Positions 8,621 through 16,601 of a DNA stretch of 64,000 bases are shown here, piece after piece. How positions within the stretch are numbered: position 1 is the first letter of the stretch; the number at the start of each line of letters is the position of its first letter. The notes below the pieces were generated by a model, which did no database searches, was not told the DNA's origin, and worked only from the letters and a program-made list of their open reading frames with translations. Where the stretch lies: assembly GCF_003952365.1 (NCBI RefSeq), contig NZ_CP034443.1, positions 2,969,001 to 3,033,000 of the forward strand. Reading direction: 5' to 3'. The position numbers and the translations under genes were made by a program. This stretch comes from Mesorhizobium sp. M9A.F.Ca.ET.002.03.1.2. Lineage in GTDB: Bacteria; Pseudomonadota; Alphaproteobacteria; Rhizobiales; Rhizobiaceae.

Positions 8621-9145
8621 ATGAAGATGACTGTAGCTTCTCGCGATACCGATTTCGGACCGATGATTGAGGTCGACATGGAAATAAAATCCTTCCTGTC
8701 GATGTGGCTGTATTGCGATCAGATGTCGACCTATCTGGCGCGGATGGTCAGCCACAACCGCTCCGACTCCGTGCGGCATGCGAACCTCTTTTCTTCCGTT
8801 GCAAACGAATTGCTGGAGGTCGCGTTTCGGACGCGCCATCCCGATGGTGAGCTGGCTTGCAGGGTATCGCGCCAAGGACAGGTGGACAGGATCGAGCTGA
8901 GTTTCCCGTGCACGCCCGAAGAACGGCAATTCTATCGTGAAGCGCTGTCACAGGTGGTTGGATCTGAGTCCAAGCATCGATACATGAATTCGATTTCCGG
9001 CGATCTTGCGCCCAGCCGAGAGGTCGTCCTTCTGGAACTGGTCGTCGACTACAACGCCACGCTAAGGCTCGAGGAAGCCGAGGCCGACACGATCAAGCTG
9101 GTCGTGGATCTTCCGCTCGAGGACCTGCCCAGTGAACCCGCATGA
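8621..9145 (+). CDS. Anti-sigma-like partner-switch protein, degenerate
   Basis: A protein of 174 residues with no membrane segment. The segment SVANELLEVAFRTRHPDGE (about 60-78) lines up with the N-box region ELxxNAxxF of the HATPase switch kinase four genes downstream (NELIENAVKF), but the ATP-chelating Asn is replaced and no G-box (GLGL) is visible. I infer a kinase-fold homologue that binds without phosphorylating. It overlaps the following gene by 14 nt, so both are made together. It may belong to the slr1658-type regulator superfamily; that assignment is from memory and needs a profile search. Confidence 0.65.
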   Translation: MKMTVASRDTDFGPMIEVDMEIKSFLSMWLYCDQMSTYLARMVSHNRSDSVRHANLFSSVANELLEVAFRTRHPDGELACRVSRQGQVDRIELSFPCTPEERQFYREALSQVVGSESKHRYMNSISGDLAPSREVVLLELVVDYNATLRLEEAEADTIKLVVDLPLEDLPSEPA

Positions 9146-10310
9146 CATGATTCCGCGCTTCAGGGCGCAATACGACACAAACAATCAGGAGTTCTCCATT
9201 TCCGGGGTGGTTCGTCCCCAATCGATCGACGAGCTTGCGCCCAGCCTGACGCTTCTGAGGGAATCGATCAGCCGTGTGCGCGGCATTCTCTATGTGAACA
9301 TCCGGCGTCTGACACAGATGAACAATACCGCGTTTCATGCCTTTTCGCGGGTCATCATCGACGCCTGCCGCGCTCGGCCCGACCTCAAATTTGTCGTGAT
9401 CACGTCGAGCGTCGTCGGATGGACGACGCGAAAGTTCGGCCGGTTGCACGGACTTGAGCCGAACATCACGGTGGAGGAATACGACAGCCAGTTCTATCCC
9501 GGGCAGAGTTTCCTCGAAGAAGGCGGGTTCATCCCCATCCTGCGCACGCAAACCAAGATGACATGGCGTCACGAACGCGAGATCCTGCCGCGCCATGGCA
9601 TGCAGCCAGGTATCATTATGGCCGACATTTGTTGCGGCATCGGCGATTTCGCCGTGCTTGTGCAGAAGGAATTCCAGCCGGCCCGGATCGTTGCCCTCGA
9701 CCATTCCAGATCGAGCCTTGACTATGCTCGAAGCGTCGCCGCGGATTTCGACATCCGGGGCATTGAATACACCTATGGCGACGCGTCAGAGATGCTGCTC
9801 GACGAAGATCAGTTCGATCTGGTCACATGCCGGCATTCGCTCCAGATATTCAACCGGCCAGAGCTTATTCTGAAGGAACTCTACCGGATATGTAAACCGG
9901 GTGGACGCGTTTACATCACCAACGAGAAGAATTCGCATTGCCTTGGCGAGCCACGCGCCGAAAACATCCAGTGGACCTACAATGAGGTCGCGAAGCTGTT
10001 CAAACATTTCGAGATGGATGTGGAACTGGGGCCGAAGAGCCGGCGATATCTGGTCGAGGCGGGCTTCGAAGATATCCGTGTCGAGTCCTTCATGGTGACC
10101 AACGGTGACGGCGATCCGCAGGACTTCGCGGATGTCGTCACGGCATGGGAAAATGTCTATGCCGGCGACATGGCGGTGAGGCGCGGTGACGACCCAAAGA
10201 TGATCAAGCGGTTTCGACAAGGCTTTCAGGACCATATTTTTGCGGCGCTGCATCCGAAGGGTTATGCTGGCTGGCCAATCTGGGTCGCATCAGGGCGTAA
10301 GCCGTCATGA
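9132..10310 (+). CDS. STAS-like domain fused to SAM-dependent methyltransferase
   Basis: A two-domain protein of 392 residues. Residues 1-120 resemble the STAS protein at the end of the operon: LTQMNNTAFHAF (60-71) aligns with [12 protein letters not shown] there, putting Thr66 at the phospho-acceptor position. Residues 145-310 are a class I methyltransferase: motif I at DICCGIGDFAVL (about 163-174), ALDHSRSSLDYAR for the SAM ribose loop, then DLVTCRHSLQIF and LYRICKPGGRVYI. Its ATG lies in the previous gene and its stop overlaps the phosphatase start (ATGA). I infer a methyltransferase gated by the partner switch; the substrate is unknown. Confidence 0.82.
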   Translation: MNPHDMIPRFRAQYDTNNQEFSISGVVRPQSIDELAPSLTLLRESISRVRGILYVNIRRLTQMNNTAFHAFSRVIIDACRARPDLKFVVITSSVVGWTTRKFGRLHGLEPNITVEEYDSQFYPGQSFLEEGGFIPILRTQTKMTWRHEREILPRHGMQPGIIMADICCGIGDFAVLVQKEFQPARIVALDHSRSSLDYARSVAADFDIRGIEYTYGDASEMLLDEDQFDLVTCRHSLQIFNRPELILKELYRICKPGGRVYITNEKNSHCLGEPRAENIQWTYNEVAKLFKHFEMDVELGPKSRRYLVEAGFEDIRVESFMVTNGDGDPQDFADVVTAWENVYAGDMAVRRGDDPKMIKRFRQGFQDHIFAALHPKGYAGWPIWVASGRKPS

Positions 10311-12670
10311 ACGCTGACAGTGAGCCAAAACTGCGGTTCGGCCTGCGCTCGTTTCGGGCCAAATTCGTACTGGTGGTCGGCGGTGCCGTACTGTTCGACC
10401 TGTTGGTTAGCGGCGGGCTCGCTCTCTGGAACGTTCAGGAACTCTCGCGGGACGCGACGTCCGAAGTCGGCGAGGGTCTGACGAGGGCAAACCAGGAATA
10501 CATTCTCTCCTACGCCAATTCGACCGCTTCACGCGTGGACCTCCTGCTCGACCGGGTGCACGGGGACGTCAAGACTCTGGCCGGCGTTCTGCAAGGCCAG
10601 ATCGATGATCCGGCAAGGCAAGAGCAGATCGGAACGAGCCTTGCGCATCAGGCGCCCGATTCGGTGAACGTGGTCTACAATCCCCAGGGTGGATGGGCGC
10701 AGAACCTTCCGGGCGCGCCATCCGTGGTGAGCGTCTGGGGGTATCTGTTGGGCCCCGATCACCGTCCGCTTCCCGTTGTCCAGAAGGAAATCGAGGACAG
10801 CGCCGTTCTGGATCTCGTCGCGCCGAGCCTTCTGGCTGGCGGCTCGTCCAAGCTGCAGATGTACTTCATCGGTCCGAAGCAATGGCCGATCTTCAGAACG
10901 GCACCCTATACGGATCAGGCCCAGACCTTCGACCGCCTCTATCCGGGACACAACAAGGCGGATTTCTGGGAGTTTTTCTTTCCCGGAATCTACTCTTCCT
11001 GGCAGCAGTGGGCCGGCGATCCCACCTCACGTCCCGTTGCGGACGACATCACGCAGACCGCACCCTACACCGATGCGATCACCGGTAAGCAGATCGTGAG
11101 CTTCTTTGCTCCTTTGTGGTCGCGGGATCGGAAAAACGTCGCCGGCATCGCGGGAGCCGACATCACGCTCGATCAGCTTGCCGAGATCGTCGAGAGCGTG
11201 AAGATTGCCGACACCGGCTTCGGCTTCCTGACGATGTCGAACGGCAATGTCGTTGCGATCAATCCGGGTGGCGAAGCGATCATCGGCCTGACCTCGTCGA
11301 GCGGCGGCACGCAGGGCGTCACCGGCCTGGAACGCACGCTGCGCGGAAGCACGCAGCCGGCTATCGCCTCGCTGCCGCTCGATCGGAACAATGACAGCGT
11401 GATCCAGCATATCATGCTCGATCAGCAAGGCGAGAGTGTTCCTTATATCGTCGTTCTCAAGATGTTGAATCCGACAAATCTCTGGAGTTCCGGACCGGTG
11501 AAGTTGGAGGCGATGTCGTTGGGCATCGTCGTTCCCGAACGGGAGATCTATGCCTCGCTATTTGCTGCGCAGGACAGCATTTCCCGCGCCACAAACCGTA
11601 TCCTGCTCTACCAGATTGCTGCCATCGCCTTTTCGCTTCTGATCGTTTTTGCCGCTGTTGTGGGGATTTCGAAGAGAATTACCGCCGGACTTAGCGCGCT
11701 TGCTGGAGCCGCAAAGCAGCTTCAGGCAAAGGATTATTCCGTCAGGGTAAGTATTCCGACGCGCGATGAGGTCGGAGAAGCAGGTGCTGCCTTCAATCGC
11801 ATGGCTGAGCAGATCAGTTTCCACACAGAAAACCTTGAGCAGCTCGTCGATGATCGGACTAGGGAACTCGAAGGCGCGAACAAGGAAATCTCTGCGCTGA
11901 ACGACAAGCTGCGTGACGAGAATGTTCGGCTTGGCGCCGAACTCGCGGTCGCCAAACATATCCAGATGATGGTTCTACCGAAGGCCGGCGAGCTCGAAGC
12001 ACTCCCGCAGGTGGAGATTGCCGCTTATATGCGGCCAGCCGACGAGGTCGGCGGAGACTACTATGACGTTCTGCAGAATGGCCCGCACCTCAAGATCGGA
12101 ATCGGCGATGTGACCGGGCATGGGCTGGAGAGCGGCGTGTTGATGCTGATGGTCCAGTCCGTCGCACGGGCATTGCAGGAGGCGGGCGAGGGCGATCCGC
12201 GAGAGTTCCTGGATCGGCTGAACCGTGCAATCTACAAGAACATCGAGCGGACCAACACCAATAAGCACCTTTCGCTGGCCTTTCTCGATTTTCGGGACGA
12301 GCGTGTGACGCTGTCAGGTCAGCATGAGGAGGTTCTCGTTGTCAGAGGCGATGGCGATGTCGAGCGCATCGATACTGTTGACCTGGGCCTGCCCGTCGGC
12401 TTGGAAAAGGATATCAAGCCATTCATCGCCACGCGCGATATTCCATTCGCCAGGGGCGATGTCATTGTGCTTCATACCGACGGCGTGACCGAGGCGGAGA
12501 ATTCTGAGGGGAAACTGTTCGGCCTGGATCGCCTGTCCAAAAGCGCAAGCGAACATCATGGCGGCAGCGCGGAGGAGATCAAGACCGGCATCATCGAGGA
12601 TCTCATGGCCCATATCGGAACCCAGAAGATCCATGACGACATCACCCTTGTGATCATGAGGCACAGGTAG
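10307..12670 (+). CDS. Membrane-bound SpoIIE/PP2C phosphatase with Cache and HAMP domains
   Basis: A 787-residue transmembrane Ser/Thr phosphatase. TM1 is at about 19-40, a periplasmic Cache-type sensor at 45-420, TM2 at 430-452, HAMP at about 455-505, a short coiled coil, then a PP2C domain at 545-787. The metal-binding motifs EVGGDYYD (about 580), GDVTGHG, TDGVTEA and DDITLV are all present, so it should be active. The architecture matches SiaA and RsbU-type phosphatases that dephosphorylate STAS proteins in response to an external signal. It is coupled to its neighbours (ATGA overlap upstream, zero spacing downstream). Likely substrates are the STAS protein at 13250-13588 and the STAS domain of the preceding methyltransferase. 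Confidence 0.95.
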   Translation: MNADSEPKLRFGLRSFRAKFVLVVGGAVLFDLLVSGGLALWNVQELSRDATSEVGEGLTRANQEYILSYANSTASRVDLLLDRVHGDVKTLAGVLQGQIDDPARQEQIGTSLAHQAPDSVNVVYNPQGGWAQNLPGAPSVVSVWGYLLGPDHRPLPVVQKEIEDSAVLDLVAPSLLAGGSSKLQMYFIGPKQWPIFRTAPYTDQAQTFDRLYPGHNKADFWEFFFPGIYSSWQQWAGDPTSRPVADDITQTAPYTDAITGKQIVSFFAPLWSRDRKNVAGIAGADITLDQLAEIVESVKIADTGFGFLTMSNGNVVAINPGGEAIIGLTSSSGGTQGVTGLERTLRGSTQPAIASLPLDRNNDSVIQHIMLDQQGESVPYIVVLKMLNPTNLWSSGPVKLEAMSLGIVVPEREIYASLFAAQDSISRATNRILLYQIAAIAFSLLIVFAAVVGISKRITAGLSALAGAAKQLQAKDYSVRVSIPTRDEVGEAGAAFNRMAEQISFHTENLEQLVDDRTRELEGANKEISALNDKLRDENVRLGAELAVAKHIQMMVLPKAGELEALPQVEIAAYMRPADEVGGDYYDVLQNGPHLKIGIGDVTGHGLESGVLMLMVQSVARALQEAGEGDPREFLDRLNRAIYKNIERTNTNKHLSLAFLDFRDERVTLSGQHEEVLVVRGDGDVERIDTVDLGLPVGLEKDIKPFIATRDIPFARGDVIVLHTDGVTEAENSEGKLFGLDRLSKSASEHHGGSAEEIKTGIIEDLMAHIGTQKIHDDITLVIMRHR

Positions 12671-13231
12671 ATGACAACACTCTTTGGAACCGCCGATGTT
12701 GCGATCGGGATGAACGGAGGTGTCAGTCGCGTGCAGCTATTTGACGGACCTCTGGAATTGAGTTGGCACCACTGCGCCACCACATCGGATTTTATTGCCG
12801 ATACATTTGCTACGCGCTTTCAGCCGTCCCGCAACGACTATAAGGAAGTGCGGCACAGTATCGGCTATTTGATCAATGAGCTTATCGAGAATGCGGTCAA
12901 GTTTCGCGCTCCGGGTGGAATCATGATTGAAGCGTCGATGGATTCGGAAACATTCAAGGTGAAGGTTTCGAATGTGGTAGATGGAGAAGTTGCCACCGGG
13001 TTCCAGGGGTTTTTGTCGGAGATAACGGCTGGCGATCCCGGCGATCTTCTCATTCAGCGCATCGAGGCGAATGCTGCTGATCCGGAGATGACGAGTTCGG
13101 GTCTTGGGCTTTTGACCCTGATGAGCGACTATGGTGCACGGTTGGCCTGGATTTTCAGCCCGACCGACGAAAATGGCCGGATTTGCTTGGAAACTTATGC
13201 TTCTATCGCTATCTCGCAAACCCATAATTGA
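12671..13231 (+). CDS. HATPase switch kinase (anti-sigma / SiaB-like)
   Basis: A 186-residue GHKL-fold protein. The N-box is NELIENAVKF (about 70-79) and the C-terminal G-box is SSGLGLLTLMSDYGARL, the arrangement of RsbW/SpoIIAB/SiaB serine kinases. Its ATG directly follows the phosphatase stop (TAGATG), giving strict co-translation of kinase and phosphatase. It is expected to phosphorylate the STAS partner encoded 18 nt downstream. It appears to belong to the slr1658-type regulator group; recognised from features, not searched. Confidence 0.82.
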   Translation: MTTLFGTADVAIGMNGGVSRVQLFDGPLELSWHHCATTSDFIADTFATRFQPSRNDYKEVRHSIGYLINELIENAVKFRAPGGIMIEASMDSETFKVKVSNVVDGEVATGFQGFLSEITAGDPGDLLIQRIEANAADPEMTSSGLGLLTLMSDYGARLAWIFSPTDENGRICLETYASIAISQTHN

Positions 13232-13249
13232 GCGGAACATCGCCACGCC

Positions 13250-13588
13250 ATGGAACTAAAAACAGAAGATTACCGTGTATGGATTGACGGAAACGACATT
13301 TATTTCGATGGCATTATGCGGCTGGCCAGTTCCGAGGCCTACGCACCTATTTTGTCGCTGGCGATGAGCGTTCTTGCCTCGGAGCCTCCCGCGATCACGC
13401 TCAATCTGACAGATCTGCAGTTTCTCAACTCGTCCGGCATCAATCTTCTCGCGAAATTCACCATCGAGGTGCGAAAGCACCCTGGCGTGCGCCTCACGGT
13501 GAGGGGCACGTCGGAAATACCTTGGCAATCGAAGTCATTACCCAATCTGAAGAAGCTGCACCCCGACCTGGTGTTGCTGGTAGGCTGA
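13250..13588 (+). CDS. STAS-domain partner-switch protein
   Basis: A single STAS domain of 112 residues. The phosphorylation loop is [15 protein letters not shown] (about 56-70), placing the acceptor serine at 61 or 62, as in SpoIIAA/RsbV/SiaC-type proteins. Last gene of the operon after the kinase. Predicted cycle: the HATPase protein phosphorylates it, the Cache-HAMP phosphatase removes the phosphate, and the unphosphorylated form binds a partner, perhaps the GGDEF-EAL enzyme. The output partner is inference. Confidence 0.88.
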   Translation: MELKTEDYRVWIDGNDIYFDGIMRLASSEAYAPILSLAMSVLASEPPAITLNLTDLQFLNSSGINLLAKFTIEVRKHPGVRLTVRGTSEIPWQSKSLPNLKKLHPDLVLLVG

Positions 13589-13609
13589 TGAAGGGTTTTG
13601 GGCTTGGCG

Positions 13610-13870
13610 TCAGCTTCCCAGAGCCTTTAGCCAGACGAGAGATCTGATCTCGACCCTGCCGGGATGGCTTTCGACGACACGGCCATCGCCGCCCGTCCAG
13701 GCCCGTCCGCTGCGTGACAGGACGATGAACCAATGATCGATCGAACTGGATCGAAGCTTCGCGGCGGACCGAACGCAACCATGAGTCGGTGCGGTTTGCC
13801 GGACGATCAGCGGCGGCCAAGATTCGGCACGGGCTGATCTCATCGGCCTAGGGCCGATCGAGAAGCCCAT
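13610..13870 (-). pseudogene. Fragment of a CuxR/AraC-type N-terminal sensor domain
   Basis: The minus frame reads PPLIVRQTAPTHG, KLRSSSIDHWFIVLSRSG, then GDGRVVESHPGRVEIRSL. It aligns without large gaps to the AraC regulator at 22228-23382 (LLIVQQDVPANS, RLRSSSLDHWYLGLLHDG, DGHVAANQPGKVEFRSL). The match stops after RSL, the frame ends a few residues later, and no AraC helix-turn-helix follows, so it is a remnant. It flanks the polysaccharide operon on the side opposite the intact regulator. Confidence 0.7.
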
Positions 13871-14012
13871 TTGGAGGTCTGTCCGTGCATGGCAGCAGCC
13901 CGGCCGCCGCTATTCCAATATTTGGTTAAAACCAGTCGGGGAATTTTAGAGGTTGTATTAAATGCGCTTCAGTAAGTCGGTGTTATAAAAAAAGCTAACA
14001 GGGGGACCGATT

Positions 14013-14360
14013 ATGAGCACCACAACGAAAACTAAAAATACATCTGAGTCATCGATGGAAAAAAATCTCGGTAGAAAATCGAGATTAATGACGAGGTATT
14101 CCATTATATTGGCGATCACAATATTTTCTTCTGGCTGCGTTGCGGTGACAGACAGGAGCACGGAGGTCTCGTCGATCTCGATGGAATCCGATGAACCAGA
14201 CAAGTCGGTGAAAAAGGGGAAGCCGACGGCACCCTTAAAAATTACCAAAAGCCGGCTCGCCACAAGAGTGGCTAGCTACGGGTTCCTTGGCCGGGCGCCC
14301 TATATTTGCACCCCCAGCGGCTTTGGAAGAACATCAGGCTGCTTCCTGCGAAGGGGATAA
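14013..14360 (+). CDS. Small hypothetical protein with one membrane or signal segment
   Basis: A protein of 115 residues from ATG 14013, preceded by a good AGGGGG ribosome-binding site. A hydrophobic stretch at about 28-42 (YSIILAITIFSSGC) could be a signal or lipoprotein signal, but the lipobox is poor. The C-terminus GRAPYICTPSGFGRTSGC resembles a Cys-containing tail I have seen on short rhizobial secreted proteins. The 5' half is markedly AT-richer than its surroundings, suggesting horizontal origin. Function unknown. Confidence 0.6.
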   Translation: MSTTTKTKNTSESSMEKNLGRKSRLMTRYSIILAITIFSSGCVAVTDRSTEVSSISMESDEPDKSVKKGKPTAPLKITKSRLATRVASYGFLGRAPYICTPSGFGRTSGCFLRRG

Positions 14361-14414
14361 CCCTCACATAACGCGACAGCAAGTTCCCATGCTGCGCATG
14401 AAATGCAATCCAAA

Positions 14415-14454
14415 CCCCGGCCGCCATGACGCGAGACTTCCATGCCGGCCGGGG
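14415..14454 (-). terminator. Strong hairpin, probable terminator of the polysaccharide operon
   Basis: CCCCGGCCGCCATG (14415-14428) pairs with CATGCCGGCCGGGG (14441-14454), one mismatch in 14 bp, around a 12-nt loop. On the minus strand it is followed by TTTGGATT and lies about 25 nt after the last stop codon of the operon. The T-run is short, so Rho-independent termination is likely but not certain. Confidence 0.6.
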
Positions 14455-14477
14455 GGCCCCAAAACCCGATGAAAGGC

Positions 14478-14999
14478 TCACCTGTTGATCGGCAGCTTCG
14501 CCTGGATTCTGTTGTATTTTGCGCTGACGTAATCGCCCGCACGCAGCTTGCGATATTCATCGTTTGCCCTGGTCGGCGCGTTCTTGAACGCATACCACTC
14601 GCCGTCCGGCTCTTTCCTCTGGAACACGACGCCACCTTTCTTACGATGCCGGAAGCAGGTCAGAGCTGGTGAAACGCCGCTTTTCGCGTACCATTCCGCC
14701 CAGAAGCAGAGCTTGCCGGAATCGGTAAGGAACCAACGCCCGACGCCCAAGGAGCCTGCGCTGCCACGGCCTGTCGCGGCAATGAACCGCCGCTGTTTCG
14801 CCGAGAAGTAACCGGCGCCGTTCTTCCATATCCAAGACCGATTCGAGTACAGCCGAAAGAGCTCCTCGGTCGTCAGCGGTGTCCCCGATTCTGCAGCGAT
14901 GCTAGTCTTACTCTGTGTCGCGGCGGCAGCATCGAAAGATGCCATGCTCATGCAGCCGCCGATCGCAGCCAGCGCCAGCAATATCTGTAGTTTCCGCAT
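14478..14999 (-). CDS. DUF995 family secreted protein (copy 2)
   Basis: A 173-residue protein with an N-terminal signal peptide (about 1-27, ending DAAAA). The body holds the DUF995 pattern: LTTEELFRLYSNRSWIWKNG, GRWFLTDSGKLCFWAEW, CFRHRK and EPDGEWYAFKN. Start ATG 14999 has AAGGAG at 6 nt. Last gene of the operon, 18 nt after the glycosidase gene. It is a paralogue of the protein at 16009-16596. DUF995 proteins are characteristic of rhizobia and have no proven biochemical role; export to the periplasm and association with the polysaccharide are inferred from signal and context. Confidence 0.88.
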   Translation of the reverse strand: MRKLQILLALAAIGGCMSMASFDAAAATQSKTSIAAESGTPLTTEELFRLYSNRSWIWKNGAGYFSAKQRRFIAATGRGSAGSLGVGRWFLTDSGKLCFWAEWYAKSGVSPALTCFRHRKKGGVVFQRKEPDGEWYAFKNAPTRANDEYRKLRAGDYVSAKYNRIQAKLPINR

Positions 15000-15017
15000 T
15001 TCGTTCTCCTTGATTTG

Positions 15018-15986
15018 CTAGTTGGTGGCCTGGCCGGAGACGACCCGCCAATCGGGGAGGCCGTAGCCATTCGGCCAAGGATAGACTTCTCGGTCGTTGA
15101 AGTAGACGACCCCAGTCAGGCGCGGAAATTCGGGGTACTTCCGCGCGACGTTCTCTGCCCAGTTCCGCACGTAGGACTGGTCTCCGTCATAGCCCAACTC
15201 GGCCACCATGATCGGCTTGCCGAAGTTTTCGACGAGCCGGTAGCGGGGCTCGAGCGTCTCGGCGAATGTCAGATCCTTTCCGAAATGGTCACGATCGTGT
15301 TTCTGAAGGCCAAATAAGGAGAGACCGACAATGTCGACGTATTCATCGCCCGGATAGAAGCTGACCAGCTCCGGATTTCCCTTTGGCGACCACATGTACT
15401 TGGCGCTCTTCAGGTGCTGGCGGCAGACCGTCACCATTCGGCGGTAGGCAGTGATGTAGCTTTCGGGTTTCCAGTGTGCCCAGGTGAACTGGTTGTCGGT
15501 TTCGTCCATTTCCTGTGCCCAACGGATGATCACCTGGCTTTTCAGGTTATCGGCAGCAGCACAGACCGAGGCCATATTGGCGTCGTAGCGGCCGCTGAGG
15601 ATTCCGTTCAGCAGCTCGCCTGACGTGACGCGCCAGTCGACGTCCCACGACCAGGGTTCAACCGTAATGAGGAGTGATCGCCCACGCTGCAGAACATATT
15701 CGTCGGCGATCGCCAGCGAGGAGAGATCGACATCTTCCCAGGGCAGGAAAAGATGCTCGATCTTGACGTTCTTGTCTTGGCCAAAGTCGCCATGCGGATC
15801 GTAGGCACCGAAATCGTTCGACGTTTCGGTGACGATAGGCCGCTTGTCCGTTATCTGGTTCGTGGCCTGCGTATTCTCGCTAGGAAGCCCGCGGGGCAAG
15901 CTGGCTGCCAATACGGCACCCGATAGAGTCAATGTAGCAAGCGAAATTGCGATCACTCTCGAGGTATTCTTTCCGACAGTTTTCAT
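15018..15986 (-). CDS. Secreted GH26-like glycosidase of the polysaccharide operon
   Basis: A 322-residue protein with a signal peptide (about 1-28, ending VLAAS). Start ATG 15986 has GGAGG at 8 nt; a longer open frame upstream overlaps the neighbouring gene and is not used. The (beta/alpha)8 glycosidase signature fits GH26 endo-mannanase/lichenase-like enzymes: IIRWAQEMDE gives the acid/base Glu, and KPIMVAELGYDGD gives the nucleophile Glu. It lies between two DUF995 genes in the operon. A likely role is trimming, length control or release of the arabinose-containing polysaccharide; the actual substrate is unknown. Confidence 0.8.
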   Translation of the reverse strand: MKTVGKNTSRVIAISLATLTLSGAVLAASLPRGLPSENTQATNQITDKRPIVTETSNDFGAYDPHGDFGQDKNVKIEHLFLPWEDVDLSSLAIADEYVLQRGRSLLITVEPWSWDVDWRVTSGELLNGILSGRYDANMASVCAAADNLKSQVIIRWAQEMDETDNQFTWAHWKPESYITAYRRMVTVCRQHLKSAKYMWSPKGNPELVSFYPGDEYVDIVGLSLFGLQKHDRDHFGKDLTFAETLEPRYRLVENFGKPIMVAELGYDGDQSYVRNWAENVARKYPEFPRLTGVVYFNDREVYPWPNGYGLPDWRVVSGQATN

Positions 15987-16008
15987 GGCTGTATCCTCCT
16001 GACAGTCT

Positions 16009-16596
16009 TCATTGTTGCGCTTTGAGATTGGCATCAGAGAGCTGCTTTGCGGGTTCCAGCTCGGACTTGATCCGCTGCAGATCCGGCGTGACCAGATCTT
16101 GGCTGACGAGCTTGCTGAACTCGTCTTCGGTTGCAGGGGCGGCGTGCTTGAAGACGTACCAGTCTCCCGACGGCTCTCTCTTCTGATAGATGGTTTCGCC
16201 AAGCTCCCTGTGGCTGAAGCAGGTCCTGTTGGCAGCGACGCCGGACGATGAATGCCATTGCGCCTTGAAGCACAGGCGGCCGTTGTCGGCGACGGTCCAG
16301 CGGCCCTCAGCCCATGCCGCCTTCTCGCCAGATCCGGCCCATGCGGAAAAGCGCCGCCCCTCGGCCTGCATCCGGCCCGCGCCGTCAGTCCACTGCCACG
16401 ATTTGTCGCGATAGAGCATATAAAGCTCTGCGCTCGTCATGGCCCGAGCCTTCGGCGGAGGCATTGAGTTCTTGCCGGCAGCCTCGGCCGAACTCCCGAA
16501 AACGAAAGCCGAGAGTATGCACGATGTCGCCAGGAGACAGCCTCCGAACGCGGCTGCGGCTTCTATTTTGCTGTTTACGTGACGTGACTTCGCCAT
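16009..16596 (-). CDS. DUF995 family secreted protein (copy 1)
   Basis: A 195-residue DUF995 protein. The chosen ATG 16596 gives a positively charged start and a signal segment ending near SSAEAAG; a longer frame overlaps the dehydrogenase gene. Family motifs are visible: MTSAELYMLYRDKSWQWTDG, EGRWTVADNGRLCFKAQW, CFSHRELGE and EPSGDWYVFKH. Two conserved cysteines (in LCFKA and RTCF) match those of copy 2. It sits between the UDP-glucose dehydrogenase and glycosidase genes. Function unknown; probably periplasmic. Confidence 0.88.
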   Translation of the reverse strand: MAKSRHVNSKIEAAAAFGGCLLATSCILSAFVFGSSAEAAGKNSMPPPKARAMTSAELYMLYRDKSWQWTDGAGRMQAEGRRFSAWAGSGEKAAWAEGRWTVADNGRLCFKAQWHSSSGVAANRTCFSHRELGETIYQKREPSGDWYVFKHAAPATEDEFSKLVSQDLVTPDLQRIKSELEPAKQLSDANLKAQQ

Positions 16597-16601
16597 GGTT
16601 C

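Noticed and set aside
13958-14263. 101-codon minus-strand frame with hydrophobic ends
   Set aside because: Lies antisense to the small plus-strand gene that has a good ribosome-binding site; the hydrophobic C-terminus reflects local AT-richness.
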